Source: Neoscytalidium dimidiatum (taxonomy: Eukaryota; Ascomycota; Dothideomycetes; Botryosphaeriales; Botryosphaeriaceae). Taken from it: 64,000 nt of DNA. Below, piece by piece: positions 34,873 through 46,932 of the stretch. The notes below the pieces were generated by a model. The model did no database searches and had not been told where the DNA came from. It was given only the letters and a program-made list of their open reading frames with translations. The stretch is from contig CM074705.1 of NCBI GenBank assembly GCA_037367355.1, positions 496,001 through 560,000 on the forward strand, read 5' to 3'. A program made the translations under genes and the position numbers. Every line of letters begins with the position of its first letter. Positions within the stretch are counted from its first letter, which is position 1.

Positions 34873-35382
34873 GTGAGCATGCATGGTATTGGCGGAGGAC
34901 GGGGCCTAAAGGGGGGGCTTGGGAGAGAGCGGAGTCGGTGGCAAAAAAGTGGGGGTAAAAAGTGGTTGCTTGAGGTAGAACCGAATCCGAACAGGTGGGA
35001 AGGTGGACTCAAAAAGAGAATAGAGAACCCATCTCTTTTTCTATTTACATAGGGACCTCTCATAACTCCCTCCCTGGCAAGCAAATCAGATGTTAAGAAA
35101 CATGTCCTTAGCGTGATAGTATTATCAGAGCCAGAGAGAAATACGATCCAAAAACACTCGTAGAGATGAAGCAAGCGAGGAAGTGCTACGTATGCTCCAT
35201 TGCTTGCGAAAAAAAAAATCAAAAATTTTTTACAAATACCGGCTACTATATCTTCATGGGGGTTCTAAAGGCTCGTTCCTATATACCAAATCTTACTCGC
35301 GTGAGTGACATGCTGTCCAATAGAAGCGTGCAATCTATCCCCTTCTGGGGACATACTTTCGCGCTGTAGCATTTTTGTTATT
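34873..35382. other. Intergenic
   Basis: Convergent 3' flanks of the transporter and the next, minus-strand gene. A-rich tract around 35210-35220. Nothing else seen. Confidence 0.4.
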
Positions 35383-36741
35383 TTACACGGTTTCTTTTCC
35401 TTCGGTCCTTCCCGGCTCTTCACTTTTGGCTAGCAGTGCTTTGAGAGCGAATACTGTCTCTCTTCCGCCCATGAACAGAAGCAGCGACATCAAGATGGCG
35501 CTTGTAGCACAAATACATACCAAGACAGCAACGCTGAACCACTTGCTGACATCAAAGAATATCAGCCATTCAGTGCGGACACCGTCTTTCTCTACCGCAG
35601 CAAGCCCGATTTGGAAGGCGCTCAAGAGCACGCTAAGTACACCGAAAATGAACAGGAGTGGTCCATAAAAGCGGCTGAAGTACGCATCGTAGTTGCCGTA
35701 GGCCTTCTGAAAAGTGAACCTGTGCAAGGCTGGCTTTGCCCAGAAGTTCAAGCGGCTAAGCCGCAAGTCACCGAAGTGGTAGCGGTCCGATACTTGTCCA
35801 TCTTGTATGCGATCCTTGCCAAAGCATTCTATGAATGTAATGAATGACGCGTAAGGCTTCAAGTACAACAGATCCGATGATCGCCCTGAGAACATGCCGT
35901 TTGTCCCACCATTAACAGCCTGATGAGACAAACTATTGTCTGGATGGAGGCATTGGATTGGTATAAGACCCTTCTCTATGGCGAGCAAGAAATCTGATGG
36001 ATTTTGGATAAGGAAATAGTATGAACGCATGAAGCCGAGGACCGCTGCGCGTATGGGCCCGCGTTCGTGGGGTTGGATTAGGGATTGCCTCGAAGAAAAG
36101 TGTGTTGCCGCTTGTTTGTTTGCCACACCGGACTCTTCCGCAAGACAAGCTTCCCAAAAACTATAAGAAAAGAGAAATGGAGGTAGCGGCTTGATGAAGA
36201 TGCGTTTATCGTGCCAGACCAGGTGGAGCTCCGGATTTTCGGTCAGTGTAATGTCCCGACCGCGAACAACCTGATGTGTCAAGCTGGAAACGTGGCTGCT
36301 GTCTTACTTTGCAACCAACCATAGCCAGGGCTTGAATTTGTTCAGTAGTGGTGTTGTAAAGTCATCTCGGAGGAAATTAGCCAGGCTCTCTCGCTCAAAA
36401 AGAGTATGAGAGTGGCCTGGAAGACGGTCGACTGGTCCCAGGTAGCTCTTGGCGCGGAGCACCTTCCCAGTTGGTCCATCTCCACTCCATTCGAAACCGT
36501 GGAATAAAGCTTTGTTCGAATCAAATGCAATGCCATTAGAATGTCCCGTCACATGGGTTCGAAAAGTCTCATCGTTAATGCGCATGGTTTGTATATGGTG
36601 GACGTGCTGTTCGGTAGTGCCTCGCATAAATGAATCAATTAGGATCTGAGTACGAGGCGTCGGTAGATGACCATCAACGAAAGAGAGTAGCTTGTCTATG
36701 GAAGCTTGATGATTGCTTCCAAATGTCAAATATGACAGCAT
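35383..36741 (-). pseudogene. Fungal multi-pass membrane protein, one nonsense codon
   Basis: Minus-strand frame from the ATG at 36741 to the stop at 35383, open except for a TAA at 36306-36304. Reading through gives WLWLVAK*DSSHVSSLTHQ. Relatives of this uncharacterised fungal family have Gln here, so CAA to TAA is likely. Typical pieces are LTENPELHLVWHDKRIFIKP, RYHFGDLRLSRLNFWAK and two C-terminal membrane segments (GPLLFIFGVLSVLLSAFQIG and VAVLVCICATSAILMSLLLF). A 24-base intron that would skip the stop is too short to be credible. About 451 residues if read through. Function unknown. Confidence 0.65.
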
Positions 36742-37246
36742 CGGTCGGTGTCATGTGGTAGCAGGAACCCGGCAATCGATGAGGTGGACCCTTGTTTGGT
36801 TTCAAAAAAGTCCGGTTCATCCTGCCCTCTGAGGTTATCTTTAGCGAATTAAATGCACGTTGTCCACACCGCAACGTGAATGATAGAAAATGATAGAAGT
36901 ATACCCCATCATTCCAGAAGTGATTAGTTTAAAACTCATCGGTGTCTACGTGTACTGCTATTTTCATCGATATGCATCCGAATGGCCCCGAGATCGCTTT
37001 GGCCATTGTCACACCAACGATTTGTTTGGGTCGTATTTCTTCCTTTCGAAAGTTCCTGCATTTGCCAAGGCGCTGAGAAGACTAGTATGGTAGCTTGGGG
37101 GAAAGGATAAGTGATTTACTTGTTGTCAAACTATGCGATCCCTGCCCGCCCACCAGAGCGAAAGACCTGCACTCCAGAACGTGTCCATCATTTTCCATCT
37201 ACCTACAGTCACTGCTCAACTTATTTTGTGACCAAATATCGTGGCT
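36742..37246. other. Intergenic between divergent genes
   Basis: Shared upstream region of the membrane protein and the NLR-like gene. Nothing recognised. Confidence 0.4.
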
Positions 37247-40200
37247 ATGACCGAAAAACCCCCTCCAGAGGCCACTAAATGGTCTCCGTTCATTCTCATG
37301 GCAATCATCCTGCTGTCCTTGCGAACCGAGAGACCATCTCTTCGAAACTGGATCATAATAGTCCTCGGCACTCTTGCATCGTGGAGTGTCATCCCCAGTA
37401 CATCAATCTGGGCAAATGTGATGGGTTTCGTGCTTCTTAGCCTTGCTGTTCTTCTTTCTCCCTTACAGAATGTCGTCTTCCCTTCCCGACGAGATGAGAA
37501 TATCAGCGAGCCGATTCAAATCTTCCACGATCCACCAAATGCCAACTGCGAGTAAGAATGGGACTCTCCACTATTTCATTCTCTCTAATGCGCTGATTGA
37601 TGCCGTTAATAGTATTGTAGCTGTCCATGGCTTGGGCTCTTCAGTGGAAACCACTTGGATGCATCGAACATCAAGGAAGGTTTGGCTGAGAGACTTTCTT
37701 CACGAAGACGTCCCCGAAGCACGCATAATGACTTATCGGCACGATTCTAAATGGACATCTCGTGCTGCAGCAAAGGATTTGGAGGATCACGCAAGACAAT
37801 TTTTGCATGCATTAATCAATGTGAGGAAGGATGAAGTACGCCAACTCGAATCCCTTATCGGAAGTATCGCACTTGACTGAATGCGTCCTCTAGGGCATAC
37901 CAACAGTCATGATTGGCCACAGTTTCGGTGGTTTGCTTATAAAGCAGGCAAGTAGAATTCTCGAAAGGCCTCAGGATCGTGGTTTTGTATCTAATCTCTG
38001 TTCTCTTAGGCACTAGTACTTGCACGGCAGCCAGGCGCGGATGATCATGTCACGAACAGCTACAAACGCATTGCTGATAGCCTGGCTGGGGTTGTCTTCC
38101 TGGGAACGCCACATGGTGGCTCCGCGTACTCAACAATCGGAAAGTTGGTTTGTCATCTGATGTATTGGCGCGGCGCAAGCACAGCCCTTCTCAGATTCCT
38201 CGAGCCTGACTCTGAGGCTACGACGAAGCTTGAGAGTGCTTTCATACAGGCGTACAAAGACATCAGAACAGTTGACTTCTGTGAATCGTTTCATAACGTC
38301 ATTCTGGGATTTCCCGCGAAACTTGTGAGTACCTCCCAATCTCTATCATCCCACTCTTCTCATTGCAATTCAGGTCGTCGAAAAAAAGGCAGCAGCTCGA
38401 CCTGGTGCTCTCTACCTCCACCTTGACACAGACCATTTCGGCTTGAACAAATATCGTGACCGAACAGATGCCAGTTACACTGCCGTCTTGGGCCAAGTGA
38501 AAGAGATGCTAAAGATTAAAGGGGGTAAGCCTTGTCACTTGGCTTTCACTGGATATATTTGAAAAATCTGACTTCTGTGCTGTAGAAAGGGCCGAAAAGG
38601 ATGGTACGTTCTGAAAAGTGAAGGGCGATCGCAAGACGTTCTAATTTTCGAAGATGAGGAAACACTCAAGATCCTCAAATGGCTTGATCCTTGTCGTTTC
38701 GAGAATATTGACAGGAAGCATGACCGTGAATTCATCAATGGGACCTGCCATTGGATCATACAGGAGAAAGAGTACCGCCAATGGGAGGAAGACAAGCATC
38801 TGCTTTGGATATTGGGCAAACCAGGGTCAGGTAAAACATTCATCGCACAGGTTAGTGGAACAATAAATGAATTCCCGTTCAATATCAAAATGCTCATTTG
38901 GGCTCGGTAGTTTATTTATAAAGTCCTCAAGAACCGCGAGCATAGTAACGAAAAACAGCAACCACTCTTAATGCGTTTCTTCTTCGATGCAAAGAGTATT
39001 GAGAACAGAGATCTACGGACACTTGCCAGGTTTTACCATACGATTCTCCATGAATTGTTATCTCAGCTGTTGCTGTCGAATAAGTCATCTCACATTCCTC
39101 GCCAAACAAGACTCGACTGCTTTGACATCGTCAGGCGAAAGAAGTTAGCCGGAGACTCAACAGAAACCGCACTTCAAGATGCAATAAAGCAGATTTTGGA
39201 GAAAGTGGGACCTACATATCTTGTCATTGATGCTCTTGATGAGTGTGACGAAGATACTCGCGCACCTGTCCGGCTCAAAGAATGGCTGGAAAAGCAAGAG
39301 ATGCACCGTAACATGAAAACCCTCATAACAAGTCGACCAGGGCCGACAACGCCTAAGATCAACGATCCTGACACTGGTATTGTTGAGTTGAATTTGAGTT
39401 CTCTGGCTCGGAAATCCAATCAGGATATCAAGCTTTTCATCCAGGAGCGCCTCGAATCCTCGGAATACCTAAAAGGCTACCCAAAAGAACATCCCAGAAT
39501 TCAGGAACGGCTTATTGCGAAAGCAGATGTACGTTGAGTTCTCGTACAGTTTCTTGATGATTTTATGCTAACAGCTCATGACTAGGGAATGATACTTTAC
39601 ACTAGTCTCATGGTCGCAATCTTGGACAGCATCCCTGCCACAATTCAAGAAATTCTCGAAGTTCTGGATCATTTGCCAGCCGGCTTGGCAAATCTCTACA
39701 AAGAGCGCCTGGAAAAGATCGGGGCGGAAGGCAGACCTTTTGCCATGCGGGTTTTTCAGTGGTTGGTCACCAGCAGACGACCAATTACTGTGGAAGGGCT
39801 TCGCGGAGCTTATGCAATTAGCTCGACCATGGGAAAATCAGGAGTTCCAAGCGAGCCGCCCACTGAAATTCGAACGAGCGAGACTGCTTTCCGTGGTTAC
39901 CTGCAGAATGAATGTCTACCATTGGTCGAAATCCTTGCGGATGATACTGTTCGCATCGTCCATACGACCTTTGCACAATTCCTCCTTGGGGAAAAAATTG
40001 AAGGCTCCCCTTCAACTTCTGACATTGGCTCAGCTATTTCCTGCTTCTACGTCGAGCCTATCAAAACCCACGAGTATATTGCCCTCGTGTGCATTTCGTA
40101 CCTACGTCTACTTACTTTTCTGACGCCTGCCAATGATGAGAACGAACTTTTGGCTAATGAAAGCTTACGGAATTATTCGGTTTTGGAATGGCCTGAACAT

Positions 40201-43200
40201 GCCCGAAAATCAGCGGAGTGCATGATAGAAGATCAAGACAAGATAAGATTCTTCGTAAAGTTCTGCAGCGAACGTTCTTTCTCCAAGTGGCTTTGTTGTA
40301 GGGCTCATTCAGACAATCGCTTCAACGTTCATTTCGCGCTCGACAATGAGTCGGGATATCAAATGGTCAAGCCGTTGCATATTGCCGCATACTTTGAATT
40401 GCCTTGGCTTGCGCAAGAGTTTCTTCAAGCGTTAGACAATGCAGACGCGAACGGCAGTACAGCGTTGCACATAGCTGCAGAACGAAATTCACCAGCCGTT
40501 GTCCAGGTATTGCTTAGTGCCAACGCACAAATGAAGCAGGATGTTTTCGGTTCATATCCTGTTCACAGGGCTGCACGGCGTGGTCATATTGATGTTCTGA
40601 AGCATCTCGTTGCGGAGGGTGCAGATATCAACGTCAAGGATAGATATCGGTTTACTCCTCTACACCTCGCTTGTCAGCTGGGCTGGGTTGAATGCGTTCA
40701 AGAACTCTCAAAGAAGAAGGTCACGGCAGACAACGAGGCTGTTGAGAAGCCTATAGGTCTTGCCATTGCAAATGGACATGAGGCTGTGGTCCAAACCCTT
40801 CTGCAATGGGATCCATCTTTGATTGAATCTTGTGGAAGGCCATTAGTTCAAGCCGCCCGGAGAGGAAAGAGCGAAATGGTGAAATTTCTCTGCAAGCAAG
40901 GCGCAGATACATCGTGCGTCGATGCTATGGGACAGACTGCCTTGCACAAAGCATGTATCTCCGGCGATCGGGATTTGGTGGAGTTTTTGCTCTCGAGAGA
41001 TCCCAAGCCTTCCGTTGACCCGGTCGACAAATCGGAGCGAACTCCATTATACTTTGCGGCTGAACGAGGATTCATCAATATTGTGAGATTGCTTATCGAC
41101 AACGCTGCAAATATCGAACACCTCGATCGGCGACGGGAGACTGTTCTGTTCAACCCGCCGGAAACGGCCACAAAGAAGTTGTGGAGTACTTGCTCAGGAA
41201 AGGTACTCCTCCGACAATACTCGACTACTGGGATCGCACCCCACTGAGATTTGCGGCCATGAAAGGACGACGGGAAATTGTGGAGATGGTACTTGAAAGG
41301 ACGAAAATCAATCAAAACATACCGGACTGGATGGACCGACCTGTCTTTCACGTAGCGGCTGCGTATCTGCGAGAAGGCCAGGAGGATGTCATCGATATTC
41401 TTTTCGAGGACAAAGAAAATCCACCGAACCCAGAAGCTCTTGGATATATCGACGGGAATGCCCTACACGCTGCAATATCTCGAGAAAGTGGCCATCCCCC
41501 GCCAACAAAGACCCTATTGCAAAAGCTCATCCATCGTGGTGTTCCTCTTGGTCAAGTCGACAGACAAGGAATGACCCCATTGAAATATGCAATCGAAACC
41601 GGGAGCGTCGATCTCACTCAGTTTCTGCTCACATCTGGCGCCCTTCCGAATTACAGAGCACTCCATTTGGCGATGGAGACGGATCAAATCGGCATTGCTG
41701 AGCTGATACTGGACCATGAATCGAAACCGTGGATGACGGAGAGAACGTGGTCGGGCGAAACAGCGCTCCATGTCGCGGCAAGGAAAGGTCACAGAAACCT
41801 GGTTTTCCGGCTGTTGAAAGAAAACATGTCCGCATCATGCGTCGACATGAACAAGAAGACGGCTGCCATGAGCGCAAACGGACTCGATGATGAGACCATT
41901 AACATACTGCGCAAAGCAGTAATATCGTCAGGAAAAAGCGGATCTGAGGATGCTACAAGCGTTGACAATATCCAACCGGATGAGTTCGGAAGTGCAGCTT
42001 TCCAATCTACAATTCTTGATGAGTTGTGCCAAACAGCTTTACATTCTGCTGCTGAAATCGGAGATCGAGATAATTTGAACAAAGGTCTATCCACATCGGC
42101 GAATATCAACGCGCCGGATCGTTGGTTGCGCACACCTTTGCACTTGGCTGTTGAAAACGGACATGCAGACATTGTAGATGAACTTTTCAGCGCTGGTGCT
42201 GATCTTAGCTGCGATGTCAACGGCCAGACAGCTTTGCACATTGCGGCAGAGCGTGGATACGATGAAATAGTGTCAATCATTCTCAATACCAACACGTCTC
42301 AACGTATTCTTTGCTTGAAAGACAGGTTTGGTTATACTGCGTTGCATCTGGCATGCCGTCAAGGACATGAAGCAGTCGTCCGGACTATCCTTGAGTACGT
42401 CGAACAGCCTGAAAACATAGAGGTCAAAGATGACGAGCAGAGAACACCTCTTCATGTGTCAGCGGAGCGAGGCCACCTCAGAATTGTTGAGCGCCTTCTG
42501 AAAGCTGGCGCTAGCTCATACACGACAGACAAACATCTGTACATGGCGATGCATCGTGCCGCAGAGAATGGTCATCTTGAGACTGTTAAAAGGCTGTACA
42601 ACGTTATTGGGGATCAACTTGAAAGTTGGTTCACAACCTTGAACCAAAGTGAAACACAATGGAAGACGAGTCTTAGGGAAGGCGATGCTATCGCAATAGT
42701 TCTATATCGGCTTGGAAGGCTCGTTCGAAACCAAGAGAACGGAACATTCTCTATTGATCCACGCTTTCTCCTACCGGATGCTAGGGAACAACTTAAGACG
42801 GATTTGCTCATCGGCTTGCAAACCTGGGATGACAGCGCACAAAGCTTGCCTAGTACTGTCTTGAACAGAGCTGTTCAAGGAGGACATCTGCATGTGGTCG
42901 AATTTTTGCTGGGGACCATGCCAAAGCCTCCTTCCGAAATCCCGGACTACTATGGCCTCGGGCCTCTCAAGCGAGCTGCTTCCCTGGGCCTAAAGGAGAT
43001 TGCAGCTGCGTTGATCAAGGCTGGTTCTGACATAAATCTGATTTCCGACAGTCAAGAGACAGGGCTGCATCTGGCTGCAGCAAATGGCCATGCGGATGTT
43101 GCGGATGTCCTGTTAGAAAGTGGAGTGGTAGTTGATCTAGCCCGGTACCGTGACGGTCGCACTGCTCTCCATCTGGCGGTGGAGAAAGACCACTCGCATG

Positions 43201-43484
43201 TTGTAAAGGCTCTTGTTCGTCTGGCATATATAAACGCTGTCGATGACCTTGAGGAGACTCCTTTGCACATTGCGACTCGTCAGGAAAATGAAGAAATGGT
43301 CACTTTGCTTCTAGAAGCCGATGCTGACGTCTTCGCGAAGAATTATGAAGGCCAGACAGCACTGAACATAGCCAGCGAAAAGAAGTGCAACGAAATATTG
43401 AACAAGCTGCAGGCTCAAGCAGAGAAGCAGAAGCTCCAAGACTCCTCATCTGCCAAGACTGAAGAGACGTTAGCTGGCTGGTAA
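37247..43484 (+). CDS. NLR-like protein: membrane anchor, SesB-type esterase, NACHT, ankyrin repeats (one frameshift)
   Basis: Exons 37247-37551, 37613-37835, 37894-37947, 38010-38324, 38374-38524, optionally 38586-38603, then 38654-38850, 38911-39528 and 39586-43484; about 1,925 residues. Residues 10-80 hold two or three hydrophobic segments. A serine-esterase domain follows (AVHGLGSSVETTW, nucleophile motif GHSFGG, FLGTPHGGSAYS). The NACHT has Walker A GKPGSGKTF (about 38815-38838) and Walker B YLVIDALDECDE (about 39217). From about residue 890 come ankyrin repeats to the end. The intron at 37948-38009 uses a GCAAGT donor. At about 41165 one base is missing: restoring it turns NPPETATKK into the expected NAAENGHKEVVEYLL. 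Such STAND proteins are fungal immune or allorecognition receptors; the esterase is the likely effector. Confidence 0.85.
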
Positions 43485-44496
43485 CTTGTTGCTATACTCT
43501 ACCATCGTTTCGGGCTGTTAGCTTAACAGGGAAACAGGAGGGAAAGAGGACAGCTTCAGAAGCTGCGTCTAATTAGTATCGAATTGCGAAGCAGATAAAA
43601 GCCTTGTGATTGAGGAGACGAAGGAACTTTTACATATGCTGTCCCAAGATTGAAACCGTCCATAGAGCGTCTCCACATATACCTGAAAGAGCCAGCTCAC
43701 TTCCTCATCGATATCCTACACAAGATTGCTACGGGGCTGTCGTACCACCTAGATGTTGAATTTTGATAGGTAGCGCATCAAGAAAATACTTATCAAGGAT
43801 TGCATGAAAATTGCCGACTCGAGCAAAGACTTATTTCTCGCATCGAGATCAATCTGCGCTATGCTCAAGTCAGATATCCTTGGAGGATCATCCTACGGCG
43901 CTTTGAGTTGCGTCTCGAGGCTTAAAAGTGCTGCAGAGCCGCCTTGAGGCTTCCACGAACTTATGAAGAGTCTGCATAGCTCTTGATATAGCCAGCCTTG
44001 TGCGTTGATTATGATGGCATAACCAGTGATTATTCAGCAGTGGGGCCAAAAGCATCTACGCATCTGGGTGAGCATATAGTCTCGATTAGCGAGGCTTCTG
44101 GTATACTCGTCTGACCATGGGTCATAATTGATGTTAAAGAGGTAATCTCTCCAAGAAATGTATGCCGTTAGAAGCCAAAAGAGAGAGTGAATGCCGTCAG
44201 AAAAACCAAGCAGGCTCGTTCGCCATATATCCGGCTGAAAGGTAAGGATGAAGGAAAGCCATTTGCGGAGGCGATAATACCATCAATGAATGGTTGAAAA
44301 GAACGGCAGACTCTCTTTGCTCGCGCCAAGCAGAGCTTGCAGCAGACCTTACCTCCGAGCCGCCGATCGGCCAAGACTTTCATTTTCCAAAAACCTCGAA
44401 AGCTACCATCGCCGCAACATCCAACAACGCCACCAGCCACATAACACCAATTGAACCGCGTCAACCCAATTTCCTCATTCGAATCAATTCGTCGCG
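43485..44496. other. Intergenic, about 1 kb
   Basis: No recognised feature. 5' leader of the twin-CX9C gene at its right end. Confidence 0.4.
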
Positions 44497-45597
44497 ATGG
44501 GCTGGTTCTGGGGCTCCTCCAATGGCGCCGACGCCGCGAGCAACGACCCCGCCAAACAGTTGGACCCGAGCCTGAAGAAATTCCTCGAGAAAGAGACCCC
44601 AGCGCCGTCGTCGTCGTCGTCGTCGCCGCCGTCATCCTCCTCCTCCTCCTCCTTGACCTCCAAACCCACCGGCACGACAACAGCCTCAGCTCCGACCACA
44701 GCGACAGCAGACGCACCGTCCACCGCCTCCGCTTCCTCCCCCGCCGCCGCCGCCGCCGCCGTCCCCTCCGAATCCCTCTACCCGGACGGGCGCTACGCGC
44801 ACCTGTGGAAGACGTACGAGCCGCTCAGCGCGATCGAGTCGCGCACCAAGTCGGAGCAGGAGAAGCTGGCGGACATCGTGGCCGCGTACAACGAGCGGCG
44901 CGCGGGCATCGGGCGGGCGGCGCTCGAGAACTGCGCGTTCCAGCAGCTCGCGCTGTCCGACTGCTTCCGGTCCGGCTCGTGGGCGGCGCGCGCGACCATG
45001 TGCCGGGCCGAGACGCGCGCGCTCGACCGGTGCTACACGATGCAGACGCGCTTCCTCAAGGCGCTGGGGTACCTGAGCGTGCAGGGCAGCGGCGAGGAGC
45101 GCGAGGTCGCGGTGCAGATGCACGCGGATCGGCTGTACAGGCGGATGCTGGAGATGGAGCGGCTGGTGGAGGAGGCGAAGGCGAGGGGCGAGGAGCCGCC
45201 CGTTTTCGGGAGCGTGTTGAGCAGGGAGAATGTGGAGGCGGCGATGAGGGGGGAGGTGGCGCCGGTGGTGGTGGTGGGGGCCGGGGGTGTCGGGAAGGCG
45301 GAGGTGGACGAGGCGAGGAGGAAGGAGGAAGAGGAGAAAGAGTTGGCGCGGAGCTTGGACGAGATGAGGGGCTTGAGTCCGAAGATGCGGAAGGAGTTTG
45401 AGGATAGGTTGAGGGAGATGCAGGGGCCGGAGAGGGAGATCGAGTTGAGGGCTATTCAGGGCGAGTTTGCGGAGAGCAAGCACATTGCAAAGCAGGTGGA
45501 GGCGGTGTTCGAGGAGGAGAAGGTTAGGAGACTGGAGCGTCAGGCACAAGGAAAGGAAACTGTTGGCGATACGATCAAGAGGTGGTGGGGTTGGTAA
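44497..45597 (+). CDS. Twin CX9C (CHCH-like) protein
   Basis: Single exon, 366 residues (MGWFWGSSNGADAAS to RWWGW). The N-terminal 90 residues are a Ser/Ala/Thr-rich linker with triplet repeats. A central helical region carries two C-x9-C pairs: C-AFQQLALSD-C and C-RAETRALDR-C. Paired CX9C motifs are the mark of disulfide-bonded mitochondrial intermembrane-space proteins imported by Mia40. The C-terminal half is a charged coiled coil (ARRKEEEEKELARSLDEM onward), ending in a WWGW tail that mirrors the GWFWG start. Relatives are conserved in filamentous fungi; I do not know an assigned role. GC-rich third positions support coding. Confidence 0.75.
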   Translation: MGWFWGSSNGADAASNDPAKQLDPSLKKFLEKETPAPSSSSSSPPSSSSSSSLTSKPTGTTTASAPTTATADAPSTASASSPAAAAAAVPSESLYPDGRYAHLWKTYEPLSAIESRTKSEQEKLADIVAAYNERRAGIGRAALENCAFQQLALSDCFRSGSWAARATMCRAETRALDRCYTMQTRFLKALGYLSVQGSGEEREVAVQMHADRLYRRMLEMERLVEEAKARGEEPPVFGSVLSRENVEAAMRGEVAPVVVVGAGGVGKAEVDEARRKEEEEKELARSLDEMRGLSPKMRKEFEDRLREMQGPEREIELRAIQGEFAESKHIAKQVEAVFEEEKVRRLERQAQGKETVGDTIKRWWGW

Positions 45598-45600
45598 TGG

Positions 45601-45627
45601 CTCTCTCTCTCTCTCTCTCTCTCTCTC
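45601..45627. repeat. (CT)n microsatellite
   Basis: About 13 CT units immediately after the stop codon of the twin-CX9C gene, inside its 3' UTR. Confidence 0.9.
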
Positions 45628-45778
45628 CTTGAGAACCTTGTCATGGAATACCGATGAAAAGCATGTACGGAGTTTTTGGCACTACCCAGGCGTTCCGGAG
45701 CAACAGGAGTTACAACGAAACATTGCTCTCAACTCTCTCGAACAAATGCTACTTTCTTCAAAAATTGCTCCGGATCTT

Positions 45779-46932
45779 TCACACCTCTCTCTCCGAGCTC
45801 AGCGTCCTCTCATAATACCACACCGCGCCCTCTGCCCGCGCGCAGTTCGTCCCGCTCCCCGTCGCGTTGACCGGCACCGACACGCCCTCCTGCGGCCTGC
45901 CCCACACATGGCTGTAGTACCACGCCTCGCTCAGCTGCGTCCGTCCGTTATCTGTCGTCCCGTTTCCGGCGGCCGTCTCGTTGAAGCGCGGGCCGGAGCA
46001 CCCCACATACGGCACCGCGCCGTAGGCGTCCGCCAGCGCGCCCTGGATGGATGAAAGCGTGTAGCCGGTGGCGTTGGAGGGGGTTATCCCGGCGTCGGAG
46101 AGCCAGGTGTAGGTGGGCAAGGCGCGGTCGAAGAGGATGGCGGTTTCGAAGAAGTCGAGGACGTCGGCGTGGGGGGTGTAGAGCGGGCCGTAGCAGGGCA
46201 GGTCGAAGGTCGAGAAGCAGGCCGCGTGCTTCGAGAATTCGTGCGCCCAGAGGTACCAGTTGGGCTGGTTTTGGGCGATCCAGTAGCTGAGGAGGGGATG
46301 AATGTCAGTCTGAGGCTGAGGGGAAGGCTGAAGGGGTGGGATTTCGAGGCGCACGTGTTCATGTAGTCGAGCAGGTCGTACCGCCCGAATGGCTCGATGA
46401 AGCTGCTGATATTGGTGCCGTTGTAGGGCGGGACGAATGTGCCTGTTAGGATTTATAATTAACCCTCGTTCCAGGCAATACAACTACTTAGGGTAGTCGT
46501 ACCATTAGGCAACCCATTCGTCGTGGTTGGACTCGGCTCTGGATCATACTGCCGGCTGAGGTCGCAATACTGTGTATACGACCCGTTGCAGAAGTCAGGC
46601 CATAGTCCGTGGATCGTCCACGATTCGGCCGGAAGCAATTGACCCTCAGCCTCGTAGCCGGTGTACGTGTCCCAGAACTGCGTGGCGAGTACGAGACCGC
46701 CGAAGGTCTCGGTGCAGCACGTGTCGGTCAGGCCCGGCTGAGCGTCGGCAGAGCAGGATAGGATGGGGTCATCTGGTCACTGATTAGAGATGGGGTATGC
46801 TGGGCAGGAAGGGGGGTGAGGTATACTGAGTACGCAGGTGTGATTCAGATTACTCGTGTTGTAGAGCGCAGCTTTGGCTGTGCTGGTGATGAGCAGGACC
46901 GTCGCGGCGGTGTTGGTGAGCAGTAACTGCAT
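45779..46932 (-). CDS. Secreted ribonuclease T2
   Basis: Four exons on the minus strand: 46932-46827, 46772-46503, 46442-46355 and 46286-45779, giving 323 residues. The start at 46932 gives the signal peptide MQLLLTNTAATVLLITSTAK; an in-frame upstream ATG at 46989 would bury it. Both T2 catalytic boxes are present: CAS1 SWTIHGLWPDFC and CAS2 HEFSKHAACFS (the usual box is HEWxKHGTC). Several N-glycosylation sequons (NGT, NIS, NAT) and many Cys fit a secreted enzyme. It cleaves RNA through 2',3'-cyclic phosphates, for nutrient scavenging or toxicity to neighbours. Confidence 0.92.

Noticed and set aside
36283..36306. 24-base intron skipping the TAA in the membrane-protein gene
   Set aside because: Below any credible fungal intron length, and it would remove conserved residues.
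44168..44723. Minus-strand Arg/Thr-rich and Asp-rich frames
   Set aside because: Antisense shadows of the Ser triplet repeats in the twin-CX9C gene.
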